This document shows, one piece after another, positions 46,409 through 55,840 of a DNA stretch of 64,000 nt. The first letter of the stretch is position 1. Every line of letters starts with the position of its first letter. A program made the translations under genes and the position numbers. The notes below the pieces were generated by a model that saw only the letters and a list, made by a program, of their open reading frames with translations, was not told where the DNA came from and ran no database searches. Source of the DNA: Kitasatospora phosalacinea (GTDB lineage: Bacteria; Actinomycetota; Actinomycetes; Streptomycetales; Streptomycetaceae); the NCBI RefSeq assembly GCF_000717185.1, contig NZ_JNYE01000030.1, forward strand, positions 1-64,000, in the 5' to 3' direction.

Positions 46409-48771
46409 TGCGGGTTCCTCCGAACCGTGAGGAGGTGGGCCGGCCCGGAAGAGGGATCGAGCCGGACGTAGTTGTGACGGCCCCAGGCGTACGTCGCGCC
46501 GGTCAGCTCGTCGTGCACCGTCAGCGGCCCCGGCGCGTCGAGCGTCACGGTGGCCTCCTGGACGTGGTGCGGGTCCAGGTTGACGACGCAGATCACGTGG
46601 TCCTCCAGGCCGTCCTCGGTGACGGCGGTCTTGGAGAACGCGAGGATCCGCTCGTTGTCGACGGGGTGGAAGCGCAGGTCCCGCAGCTGCTGCAGCGCGG
46701 GGTGCCGGCGGCGCAGCCGGTTCAGGGCGGTCAGCAGCGGCGCGAGCGAGTCCTGCCGGGACCAGTCGCGCGGGCGCAGCTCGTACTTCTCCGAGTGCAG
46801 GTACTCCTCCGAGCCGGGCGCCGCCGCCTCGTTCTCGAACAGCTCGAAGCCCGCGTACACCCCGAAGGTCGGCGAGAGCGTCGCCGCCAGCACGGCGCGC
46901 ACCGCGAACGCGGCCGGGCCGCCGTGCTGCAGGTACTCGGGCAGGATGTCCGGGGTGTTGGCGAAGAAGTTCGGCCGCATGTAGGCGGCCGCCTCGCCGG
47001 TCAGCTCGGTCAGGTACTCGGTCAGCTCGGCCTTGGTGTCGCGCCAGGTGAAGTACGTGTAGGACTGGTGGAAGCCGATCTTGCCCAGGGTGTGCATCAT
47101 CGCCGGGCGGGTGAACGCCTCCGCCAGGAACAGCACGTCCGGGTCGGTGCGGGCGATGTCCGCGAGCACCTTCTCCCAGAAGTTCACCGGCTTTGTGTGC
47201 GGGTTGTCGACCCGGAAGATCCGCACCCCGCGGCCCATCCAGAACCGCAGGATCCGCACCGTCTCGCGGACGATCCCGTCGAAGTCCTGGTCGAAGTTGA
47301 CCGGGTAGATGTCCTGGTACTTCTTCGGCGGGTTCTCGGCGTACGCGATGGTGCCGTCCGCGCGGTGGCTGAACCACTCCGGGTGCTTCTGCACCCACGG
47401 GTGGTCCGGCGAGCACTGCAGCGCGAAGTCGAGGGCGATCTCCAGGCCCAGCGCCGCGGCCTCGGCGACGAAGTGGTCGAAGTCCTCCAGGGTGCCCAGG
47501 TCCGGGTGGACGGCGTCGTGGCCGCCCTCCGGGGAGCCGATCGCCCACGGCGAGCCGACGTCCCGCGGGCCGGCCGTCAGCGCGTTGTCCGGGCCCTTGC
47601 GGTGGGCCCGGCCGATCGGGTGGACCGGCGGCAGGTACACCACGTCGAAGCCCATCGCGGCCACCGCGGGCAGCCGCTCGGCGGCCGTCCGGAAGGTGCC
47701 CGACACCGGCGGCTCGACGCCCGACGGGTCGACCACCGCGCCCTCCGAGCGCGGGAAGAACTCGTACCAGGAGCCGAACAGCGCCCGCTTGCGGTCCACC
47801 TGCAGCGGCTGCGGGCGGGTCGCCGAGACCAGCTCGCGCAGCGGGTGGCGGGCCAGCAGCGCCGTCACCTCCGGGTCCAGCGCCGCCGCGTAGCGGCTCA
47901 GCGGCGGCAGGCCGGTGTCGCGCAGCGCGTCCACGGCCGCCAGCACCTGGGCCCGGCCGTCCTTCTTCGGCACCCCGGCGGCGGCGCGCTCCAGCAGCTG
48001 GGCGCCCTCCTCCAGCACCAGCGCGGTGTCGATCCCGGCCGGGAGCTTCACCGCCGCGTGCTTCCTCCAGGTCGCCACCGGGTCGGACCACGCCTCCACC
48101 AGGTACGACCAGCGGCCCGGCGCGGTCGGCGTGACGTGCGCCCCCCAGCGGTCGCTGCCCTCGGACAGCTCGTGCATCGGCGTCCACGGGCCGGAGCGGC
48201 CGCGCGGGTCGCGCAGCACCACGTTGGCGCCGACCGCGTCGTGGCCCTCGCGGAACACCGTCGCGGAGACCAGGAAGCGCTCCCCCTCCACGGCCTTGGC
48301 CGGGCGCCGACCGGCGTCGACGAGCGGGTTCACGTCAAGCACGGGGATGCGGCCGATCACGGTGTCGCTCTCTGTCGTCTTGCGGGTGGGACGGGCGGCG
48401 GCACGCCGGGCAGCCGGGCGCGCGGGGGTCGCGGAGGGCTCGGAGGCCGCGGAGGGCTCGGCGGAGGCCGCGGCGGCGGTCTTGCGCGCCGGTCTGCGGG
48501 CGGCGGGCTTCGCGGTGACCGCCCCGGCCGCGGCGTCGGCGGCGGCGTCGGCGGCGTCGGTGGTGGACCTGACGGTGGTGGTGGTCCGTTTCGCGGCGGC
48601 CTTGCGGGGGGTGCCCGCGGCGCGCTTCACGGCCGGGTCGGCGGCCTTCCGGCGGGCCGCGCCGGTGCGCGGGGCCGGTACCGGCGGTTCGCCGGCCGAC
48701 GGGGCCTGTGCGTGGGTGTCTGGTGCGTCGTCCGTCGGCACCGTGGACTGGTCCCGCGTGTCGCCGTGCAT
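46405..48771 (-). CDS. glgE: Alpha-1,4-glucan:maltose-1-phosphate maltosyltransferase GlgE
   Basis: GH13_3 enzyme of 788 residues that transfers maltosyl units from maltose 1-phosphate to glucan. The ATG ([10 protein letters not shown]) has AGGAG upstream. Domain N begins near residue 137 ([17 protein letters not shown]). The nucleophile is Asp522 ([17 protein letters not shown]) and the acid Glu551 ([12 protein letters not shown]), 29 residues apart as in S. coelicolor GlgE (Asp394/Glu423). [12 protein letters not shown] and [15 protein letters not shown] are also family-specific. The first 135 residues are an extra Ala/Thr/Lys/Arg-rich histone-H1-like tail of about 128 residues beyond the S. 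coelicolor enzyme. First gene of the glgE-treS unit, divergent from glgP. Confidence 0.97.
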
Positions 48772-49405
48772 GCCAATGCTCCTGCCCGAGATCGGCGGCA
48801 GCTCCCGCGGCAGCGGCGCCGAGGGAGTACCGGGAGGACTACTTGGGTGAGGAAGGACGTGCGACCGGAGCCTGCCCGTGCCGACGGCCCCGGCAACCCC
48901 GCCCAACCGGTCGCGGCCGCGCGCCGAGTCGGACGCACGTGTCCCGGCGCGCGTCGCTCGGTGCACGCCCCCCACGTGACCCAATCCACCGGAAAACGAC
49001 CGGGCAGGGAACAAGGACACGCGAAGACGCGGCGACTGGGGCCGAATGGGCTAAGGAAAGTGAGGGTTCGTCGAACAAGACATGCAGCAGCCGAGACAGC
49101 AGGGGGCGACCACCCGATCGCGCACCAGCGGCACTCACGACCTTGTTGCATCCTCGCACCACCGGCAAGGGCTACGTGCCGGTAGGCGCGCGGTTTCGGC
49201 CGGTATGCCACCGTGGGACGGACACCCGAAACACCTTCGTCCCCAGAAGTTCACACCTGACGGCGCGTCTTTTCCCAGCGTGCGCCCCCTGCGCGCCCCG
49301 ATTTGCCACCACGCGCCCGGAACGATCTGAACACTGCTCCGAACGGGTGTGCCGCCCGCCAGTTGACGCCCCTTCAGGCGTACGGTCGGGTCTACGCTCC
49401 ATGGC
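48772..49405. other. Divergent glgE/glgP intergenic region
   Basis: These 634 bases are the longest gap in the window and separate synthesis (glgE) from breakdown (glgP) genes. Frames are open through parts of it, but none has a ribosome binding site with coding-like composition. TTGACG at 49363 is a possible -35 for glgP, without a convincing -10. The stretch 49040-49260 is clearly less GC-rich than its flanks. Confidence 0.55.
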
Positions 49406-52090
49406 GTGAAGGCAATCCGCAGGTTCACCGTCCGCACCGTCCTGCCCGAACAGCTGCAGCCCCTCCACGAGCTCGCGCTGAACCTCCGCTGGTCCTGGCA
49501 CCCCGAGACGCGGGAGCTGTTCCGCTCCGTCGACCCGGACGTCTGGGCCGCCGTCGGAGAGGACCCGGTCCGACTGCTCGGCGAAGTCCCCGCGACCAGA
49601 CTCGCCGCGCTCGCCGCGGACAGGCGCTTCCTGCGCCGCCTCGGCGACCTGTCCGACGAACTGCGCGACTACCTCACCGGCCCGCGCTGGTACCAGGGCG
49701 CGAGCGACCCCGCCGACCCCGACGGCGCCCTGCCCGCCGCCATCGCCTACTTCTCGCCCGAGTACGGCATCGCCGCCGCCCTCCCGCAGTACTCCGGCGG
49801 CCTCGGCATCCTGGCCGGCGACCACCTCAAGGCCGCCTCCGACCTCGGCGTCCCGATCATCGGCGTCGGCCTGTTCTACCGGCACGGCTACTTCCGGCAG
49901 TCCCTCGACCGGGACGGCTGGCAGCAGGAGCGCTACCCCCTGCTCGACCCCGACGCGCTCGCCGTCACCCTGCTCCGCGAGGAGGACGGCACCCCCTGCC
50001 GGATCGACCTCGCCCTGCCCGGTGGCCGCACCCTCGCCGCCCAGGTCTGGCGCGCCCAGGTCGGCCGCGTCCCGCTGCTGCTGCTCGACTCCGACGTCGA
50101 GGCCAACGCCCCCGCCGAGCGCGACGTCACCGACCGCCTCTACGGCGGCGGCAGCGAGCACCGGCTGATGCAGGAGATACTGCTGGGCATCGGCGGCGTC
50201 CGCGCCGTCCGCACCTACTGCCGGCTCACCGGCCACCCCGCGCCCGAGGTCTTCCACACCAACGAGGGCCACGCCGGCTTCCTCGGCCTGGAGCGGATCG
50301 GCGAACTCGTCGCCGCCCACCCCGGGCTCGGCTTCGCCGACGCCCTGGAGGCCGTCCGGGCGGGCACCGTGTTCACCACCCACACGCCCGTCCCGGCCGG
50401 GATCGACCGCTTCGACCGCGAGCTGGTCGCCCGGCACTTCGGCGGCGACGCGGCGCTGCCCGGCGTCCCCGTCGACCAGGTGCTCGCCCTCGGCGCGGAG
50501 AGCTGGGGCGGCGGCGACCCCAAGCTGTTCAACATGGCCGCGATGGGCCTGCGGCTCGCCCAGCGCGCCAACGGCGTCTCCACCCTGCACGGCGCCGTCA
50601 GCCGGGAGATGTTCCGCGGCCTGTGGCCCGGCTTCGACGCGCCCGAGGTCCCGATCACCTCGATCACCAACGGCGTGCACGCCCCCACCTGGATCGACCC
50701 CGCCGTCGTCCGGCTCGGCGCCACCGAGATCGGCCAGGAGCGCGCCGAGAACGCGATGGCCGTCGGCACCACCGGCCAGTGGACCGGCCTGGAGCGGATC
50801 GGCAACGCCGAGGTCTGGGAGCTGCGCCGCACGCTGCGCGCCCAGCTGGTGGACGAGGCCCGCGTCCGACTGCGCGCCTCCTGGCGCCAACGCGGCGCCG
50901 GAGAAGCCGAGTTGGGCTGGACGGGCGCCGTCCTCGACCCCGACGTGCTGACCATCGGCTTCGCCCGCCGCGTCCCCTCGTACAAGCGGCTGACCCTGAT
51001 GCTGCGCAACCCCGCCCGGCTGCGCGCGCTGCTGCTGCACCCCGAGCGGCCGGTGCAGATCGTCATCGCGGGCAAGGCCCACCCCGCCGACGACGGCGGG
51101 AAGCGGCTGATCCAGAAGCTGGTCGCCTTCGCCGACGACCCCGCGGTGCGGCACCGGATCGTCTTCCTGCCGGACTACGACATGGCGATGGCCAAGACGC
51201 TCTACCCCGGCTGCGACGTCTGGCTGAACAACCCGCTGCGCCCGCTGGAGGCCTGCGGCACCTCCGGGATGAAGGCCGCGCTGAACGGCTGCCTCAACCT
51301 GTCGATCCTCGACGGGTGGTGGGACGAGTGGTACGACGGCCAGAACGGCTGGGCCATCCCCACCGCCGACGGCAGCACCGGCGAGGGCGTCCTCGACCCG
51401 GAGAGCAAGGAGGCCGAGCGGCGCGACGACATCGAGGCCGCCGCGCTCTACGACCTGATCGAGCACCAGGTCGCCGCCCGGTTCTACGACCGCGGCGCGG
51501 ACGGCCTCCCGCACCGCTGGATCTCCATGGTCCGGCACACCCTGGTCACCCTCGGCCCCAAGGTGCTGGCCGGGCGGATGGTCCGCGAGTACGTCGAGCG
51601 GCTGTACGCCCCCGCCGCCGCGGCCGAGCGCCGGCTGGCGGGCGCGGACGGCGACTACGCGGCCGCGCGCGACCTCGCGGGCTGGAAGGCGGGCGTCCGG
51701 GAGGCCTGGTCCGCGGTGCGGGTCGAGCACGTCGAGGCCGACGGGGCGGGCGAGGCCCAGGAGCTCGGCGCGACCCTCGCCCTGCGCGTCCAGGTCAACC
51801 TCGGGCGGCTCCGGCCGGAGGACGTCGAGGTGCAGGTCGTCTCCGGCCGGGTCGACGGGAGCGACCGGATCTCCGAGGCCACCACCCTCGCGCTCAAGCC
51901 CGCGGGCGGCGGCACCGACCTCGACGGCCGGATCCGCTACGAGGGGCACCTCGAACTCTCCCGCACCGGCCCCTTCGGCTACACCGTCCGCGTCCTGCCC
52001 ACCCACCCGAGGCTCGCCTCGGTCGCCGAGCTGGGCCTGCTGGCCGCCCCCGCGGAGACCGGCGGGATGGACGCGGGCGTGCTCAGGTAG
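49406..52090 (+). CDS. glgP: Glycogen/alpha-glucan phosphorylase
   Basis: A GT35 phosphorylase of 894 residues that releases glucose 1-phosphate from alpha-glucans. The GTG start gives MKAIRRFTVRTVLPEQLQPL. The N-terminal DUF3417 (about 1-120, LALNLRWSWHPETRELF) marks the bacterial/archaeal form. Then come YFSPEYGIAAALPQYSGGLG, FHTNEGHAGFLGLERIGEL, TTHTPVPAGIDRF, GFARRVPSYKRLTLM and the pyridoxal-phosphate lysine in ACGTSGMKAALNG. A C-terminal extension (700-894) includes GDYAAARDLAGWKAGVREAW and a beta domain. It is divergent from glgE across a 634-base spacer. Confidence 0.96.
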   Translation: MKAIRRFTVRTVLPEQLQPLHELALNLRWSWHPETRELFRSVDPDVWAAVGEDPVRLLGEVPATRLAALAADRRFLRRLGDLSDELRDYLTGPRWYQGASDPADPDGALPAAIAYFSPEYGIAAALPQYSGGLGILAGDHLKAASDLGVPIIGVGLFYRHGYFRQSLDRDGWQQERYPLLDPDALAVTLLREEDGTPCRIDLALPGGRTLAAQVWRAQVGRVPLLLLDSDVEANAPAERDVTDRLYGGGSEHRLMQEILLGIGGVRAVRTYCRLTGHPAPEVFHTNEGHAGFLGLERIGELVAAHPGLGFADALEAVRAGTVFTTHTPVPAGIDRFDRELVARHFGGDAALPGVPVDQVLALGAESWGGGDPKLFNMAAMGLRLAQRANGVSTLHGAVSREMFRGLWPGFDAPEVPITSITNGVHAPTWIDPAVVRLGATEIGQERAENAMAVGTTGQWTGLERIGNAEVWELRRTLRAQLVDEARVRLRASWRQRGAGEAELGWTGAVLDPDVLTIGFARRVPSYKRLTLMLRNPARLRALLLHPERPVQIVIAGKAHPADDGGKRLIQKLVAFADDPAVRHRIVFLPDYDMAMAKTLYPGCDVWLNNPLRPLEACGTSGMKAALNGCLNLSILDGWWDEWYDGQNGWAIPTADGSTGEGVLDPESKEAERRDDIEAAALYDLIEHQVAARFYDRGADGLPHRWISMVRHTLVTLGPKVLAGRMVREYVERLYAPAAAAERRLAGADGDYAAARDLAGWKAGVREAWSAVRVEHVEADGAGEAQELGATLALRVQVNLGRLRPEDVEVQVVSGRVDGSDRISEATTLALKPAGGGTDLDGRIRYEGHLELSRTGPFGYTVRVLPTHPRLASVAELGLLAAPAETGGMDAGVLR

Positions 52091-52144
52091 CCGTCCGGCG
52101 GCGGTGCGGCGGGGCCCGGGGCGGTGGGTCGCTCCGGGCCCCGC

Positions 52145-52210
52145 CGTCGTGCTGCGTCGTGCCGTCGTGCCGTCGTGCCGTCGTGCCGTCGTGCCGTCGT
52201 GCCGTCGCGG
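52145..52210. repeat. Octamer tandem repeat CGTCGTGC
   Basis: Six perfect contiguous copies of CGTCGTGC occupy 52155-52202. One further copy precedes them at 52145-52152, and a degenerate copy follows (CGTCGCGG). It fills the gap between glgP and the ABC transporter stop at 52213. Confidence 0.95.
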
Positions 52211-52212
52211 CG

Positions 52213-53970
52213 TCAGGCCGTGCGCCAGGTGTGCCAGAGGGCGGCGTACGGCCCCCCGGCGGCGAGCAGGTCCTCGTGCGGGCCCAGCGCGGTCAGGCGG
52301 CCCCGGTCCAGGACGGCGACGCGGTCGGCGTCGTGGGCGGTGTGCAGGCGGTGGGCGATCGCGATCACGGTGCGGCCGGTGAGGGCCGCGGCGAGGGCGC
52401 GCTCGGTGTGGCGGGCGGTGGCCGGGTCGAGCAGGGCGGTGGCCTCGTCCAGGACCAGGGTGTGCGGGTCGGCGAGGATGACCCGGGCGAGGGCGAGCTG
52501 CTGGGCCCGGGCGCCGTCCAGGCGGGTCGCGGCCGGGCCGAGGTCGGTGTCGAGGCCGTCCGGGAGGTCGTGCTGCCAGCCGACCGCGTCGAGGGCGGCG
52601 GTCAGCGCGGCGTCGTCGGCCCCGGGGGCGGCGATCTCCAGGTTGTCGCGCAGCGTGCCGAGGAACACGTGGTGCTCCTGGGTGACCAGGACGACCTGGC
52701 GGCGCAGCCGCTCCGGCGAGAGCTCGGCGAGCGGGACGCCGCCGACCGTGACGGCCCCGGTGCGGGGGCGCTCGACGCCCGCCAGCAGGCGGCCCAGGGT
52801 GGTCTTGCCGGAGCCGGAGGGGCCGACCACGGCGAGGCGCTCGCCCGGGGTCAGGTCGAGGTCCAGGCCGTGCAGGACGTCCGGCCCGTCCGGGTAGGCG
52901 TAGCGGACGCCGGACACCCGGATCCGGTCGTCGGCGGGCTCGTGCTCCCCGGCGTGCTCCCCGGTGCGGGCCTGGGCGGGGACTGGGGCGTGGACGGGGG
53001 CGGGGGCCAGGCCCTCGACCCGGGCGTACGCGGCGGTGCTGCTCTGCAGGCCCTCCAGCAGGACGACCACGGTGTCCAGCGGGTCCGTGATGCGCTGCAG
53101 GTACAGCGCGGTGGAGACGGCGGCGCCCAGGGACACGGTGCCGTGCGCGACCAGGACGGCGCCCAGCGGGAGGACCAGCGCGGCCGGGACGGTGTACGAG
53201 AGGTTGATGGCGGCGAAGAAGCGCAGCCGCAGGTGCAGGGTGCGCAGCCTGGTCCGGCGGGCCCCGGCGACGGCCGCCCGCCCGGCGGCCAGGCGCTGCG
53301 CGCCCAGGCCGAGGGCGTCCACCGTGCGGGCGCCGCCCGCGGTCGCGGACAGGGTCTCGGCCAGGCCCGCGGTCGCGGCCCGGTCGGCGAGGTAGGCCGG
53401 GCGGGAGCGGCGCAGGTACCAGCGGGAGCCGAGCGCGATGCCGAGGACGCCGAGCAGGCCGCAACTGCCCAGCAGCGGGCTGACGGTGAGGATCGCGCCG
53501 AGGATGAACAGGATCTGCGCGCAGGCGACCAGCAGCTCGGGCGCGGCGTCCCGCAGGGTCTCGCCGACGGCGGTGGAGTCGGCGGTGCCGCGGGCGGTGA
53601 GGTCGCCCGTCCCGGCCCGCTCGGCGGTGCCCGCGGGCAGCGCGAGGACCCGGTCGAGCAGCTGCTCGCGGACCTTGGCGGCGGAGCGCTCGCCGAACCG
53701 GTGCGCCAGGTAGCGGGCCTGACGGCTCAGCAGGACCTGGACGAGGGCGCAGCCGAGCAGCAGCAGGCCGAACCGGTCGACGTCGCCGGTGGTGGCCCCG
53801 TCGGCGACCCGGTCGATGATCCGGCCCAGCAGCCAGGGCCCGGCCAGGCCGAGCAGGGCGGCCGCGGCGTTGAGGGCCAGCACGGCGGCGAAGGCCCGGC
53901 CGTCGGACCGGACCAGGGCGACGGCGGCCCGCCGGACCTGGCGGGGGGAGGCGATCGGCAGGGTGCTCAA
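52213..53970 (-). CDS. ABC exporter half-transporter, catalytic ATPase subunit
   Basis: Half transporter of 585 residues: a six-helix membrane domain (1-310) and an ATPase domain. The start is a TTG in a TTGA overlap with the upstream partner, with GAGGA upstream; no ATG or GTG fits. Walker A GPSGSGKTT, Walker B HTLVLDEATALLD and the H-loop IAIAHRL are intact, but the signature is degenerate (LDGARAQQLALAR instead of LSGGQRQRLALAR). It therefore donates the good Walker/H-loop half of the working site and takes LSGGQ from its partner. A Pro/Ala/His-rich linker (VHAPVPAQARTGEHAGEHE) joins the domains. The substrate is unknown. Confidence 0.93.
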   Translation of the reverse strand: MSTLPIASPRQVRRAAVALVRSDGRAFAAVLALNAAAALLGLAGPWLLGRIIDRVADGATTGDVDRFGLLLLGCALVQVLLSRQARYLAHRFGERSAAKVREQLLDRVLALPAGTAERAGTGDLTARGTADSTAVGETLRDAAPELLVACAQILFILGAILTVSPLLGSCGLLGVLGIALGSRWYLRRSRPAYLADRAATAGLAETLSATAGGARTVDALGLGAQRLAAGRAAVAGARRTRLRTLHLRLRFFAAINLSYTVPAALVLPLGAVLVAHGTVSLGAAVSTALYLQRITDPLDTVVVLLEGLQSSTAAYARVEGLAPAPVHAPVPAQARTGEHAGEHEPADDRIRVSGVRYAYPDGPDVLHGLDLDLTPGERLAVVGPSGSGKTTLGRLLAGVERPRTGAVTVGGVPLAELSPERLRRQVVLVTQEHHVFLGTLRDNLEIAAPGADDAALTAALDAVGWQHDLPDGLDTDLGPAATRLDGARAQQLALARVILADPHTLVLDEATALLDPATARHTERALAAALTGRTVIAIAHRLHTAHDADRVAVLDRGRLTALGPHEDLLAAGGPYAALWHTWRTA

Positions 53971-55727
53971 CTGGCTTCCTCGGCGGGGGTCTCGGAGCGG
54001 GCGTCGGCGTCGCGGGTGACCAGGGTGCGGTAGCCGGGGTGGGAGCGGAGGAGCTCGCGGTGGGTGCCGGTGGCGGCGACCTTGCCGTCGACCAGGTAGT
54101 GGACGGTGTCGGCCCGGTCGAGCAGCAGCGGGGAGGTGGAGGTGAGCAGGGTGGTGCGGCCGGTGCGGGCGGCGCGCAGGCCGGCGGCCATCGCGGCCTC
54201 GGTGTGGGCGTCGACCGCGGAGGTGGGTTCGACGGCCAGCAGCACCTCGGGGTCGGCGGTCAGGGCGCGGGCCAGGCGCAGGCGCTGGCGCTGGCCGCCG
54301 GAGAGGGTGCGGCCGTCGGCGGCGAGCGGGGCGTCCAGGCCGCCGGGCAGGGCGTCGTGGACGTCGCGGGCGGCGGCGGCGTCGATCGCGGCGAGCAGGG
54401 CCGCGTCGTCGGCGCCGGTGCGGCCGCGGACGGTCTCGCGCAGGGTGCCCGCGAACAGGGCGGCCTCGTTCTCGGCCAGGGTGATCCGGTCGCGGACGGC
54501 GGTCAGCGGCAGGTCGGTGAGCGGGACGCCGTCCCACTCGGCGGCGGGCCCGGCCGGTCCGGTGCCGGGGCGGGTCGCGGCGTCGAGCCGGGCGAGGCGT
54601 TCGGCGACGGCGGCGCTCTCGGCCGGGCGGGCGGAGGCGAGCACCGTGAGGGCACCCGGGGCGAGCCGGACGCCGGACCCGGGGTCGGTCAGCTCGGCCT
54701 GCCCGGGCGGGGGCGCGGCGGTGCCGGGGTCGGCCGCGGGGGCGAGCGAGAGGAAGTCGACGACCCGGCGGGCGCAGACCAGGGCGCGGCCGATGTCCTG
54801 GGTGTTCTCCAGCAGGAAGTAGACCGGGGCGACCAGCACGGCCGTGTACCCGAAGACCGCGGCGAGCTGGCCGGGCGTCAGCTCCCCGGCGACGGCCAGG
54901 CGGGCGCCGAGCCAGGTCACGGCGGCGAGCAGCAGGACGGGCAGCCCGGCGCCGAGCGCCTGGATCCAGCTGGTGACGGCGCCGACCCGGTAGCCCGCGG
55001 CCCGCAGCCGCTGGGAGTCGTCCCGGTAGCGGGCCGCGTACACGTCCTTGCCGCCGAGGCCGTTCAGCACCCGCAGCCCGCCCGCCAGGTCCTCGAAGCG
55101 GGCGGTCAGGCGGGCCTGGTGGTCGCGGTAGGCGTCCTCGGCGCGCTGCTGGCGGGAGAGCAGCGGGCGCAGGGCCAGGCCGAGCAGCGGCAGGCCGAGC
55201 AGGACGACCGCGGCCAGCAGCGGGGAGAGGGTGAGCAGGACCGCGGCGATCGTCAGGTAGCAGACCACCGCGCCGACGCCGGGCCCGATGAAGGTCAGCG
55301 CCAGGGACATCCGGACCACGTCGGAGATGCCGATGGTGACCACCTCGCCCGCGGTCACCTGCCGGGGCAGCTCCGCGCCCAGGCGGGTGCTGTGCCGCAG
55401 CACCACGGCGACGGTGCGGAAGGTGGCGTCGTTGCGGACCAGCGTCATCACGCGGTGCCGGTGCCAGGCGAGCAGCAGGTTGAGCAGGCCGAAGGCGAGC
55501 ATCGCGGCGGCCCAGCCGAGGACCGGGCCGGTCCGGCCGGCGCGCAGGCCGTCGTCCACGGCGCGGGAGAGCAGGTAGGGCTGGACGGTCAGTCCGAGCA
55601 TCCACGCGGTGCCGAAGAAGGTGCCGGCCAGCGAACGGCGGAGCTGGCTGGTGGCCAGCCAGCCCAGGTAGCGCAGCGGGCTGCGGACGTCTGGTTCGCC
55701 GGGATCGCCGGCGGTCGGGTCGTTCAC
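53967..55727 (-). CDS. ABC exporter half-transporter, degenerate ATPase subunit
   Basis: Half transporter of 586 residues, GTG start with weak ribosome binding site. The membrane domain (about 20-300) has helices such as LVLGWAAAMLAFGLLNLLLA-like segments and an intact coupling region. In the ATPase domain Walker A is destroyed (ASARPAES in place of GxxGxGKS), the Walker B aspartate is Val (VLLAVEPTSAVD), and the H-loop His is missing (LLTSTSPLLL). The signature LSGGQRQRLRLARAL is perfect. It pairs with the downstream half transporter to give one competent site. Substrate unknown. Confidence 0.93.
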   Translation of the reverse strand: MNDPTAGDPGEPDVRSPLRYLGWLATSQLRRSLAGTFFGTAWMLGLTVQPYLLSRAVDDGLRAGRTGPVLGWAAAMLAFGLLNLLLAWHRHRVMTLVRNDATFRTVAVVLRHSTRLGAELPRQVTAGEVVTIGISDVVRMSLALTFIGPGVGAVVCYLTIAAVLLTLSPLLAAVVLLGLPLLGLALRPLLSRQQRAEDAYRDHQARLTARFEDLAGGLRVLNGLGGKDVYAARYRDDSQRLRAAGYRVGAVTSWIQALGAGLPVLLLAAVTWLGARLAVAGELTPGQLAAVFGYTAVLVAPVYFLLENTQDIGRALVCARRVVDFLSLAPAADPGTAAPPPGQAELTDPGSGVRLAPGALTVLASARPAESAAVAERLARLDAATRPGTGPAGPAAEWDGVPLTDLPLTAVRDRITLAENEAALFAGTLRETVRGRTGADDAALLAAIDAAAARDVHDALPGGLDAPLAADGRTLSGGQRQRLRLARALTADPEVLLAVEPTSAVDAHTEAAMAAGLRAARTGRTTLLTSTSPLLLDRADTVHYLVDGKVAATGTHRELLRSHPGYRTLVTRDADARSETPAEEAS

Positions 55728-55809
55728 GGAGCGAGCGTAGCGGCGGGCTCCGGGGCGGCTCGAACGAATTCGGGGCCGGTGGGAGGGAGGGGCGGCGGAC
55801 GGGGTGCGG

Positions 55810-55839
55810 GCCCCGGCGGGTGCCGGGGCCCGCCGGGGC
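55810..55839 (-). terminator. Hairpin after the secreted beta-sandwich gene
   Basis: GCCCCGGCGGG (55810-55820) pairs with CCCGCCGGGGC (55829-55839). It starts two bases past the stop of the next gene on the minus strand. Confidence 0.7.
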
Positions 55840-55840
55840 G

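Noticed and set aside
52145..52210. Reading the octamer array as CRISPR-like
   Set aside because: The repeats are 8 bases long and directly contiguous, with no spacers and no cas genes.
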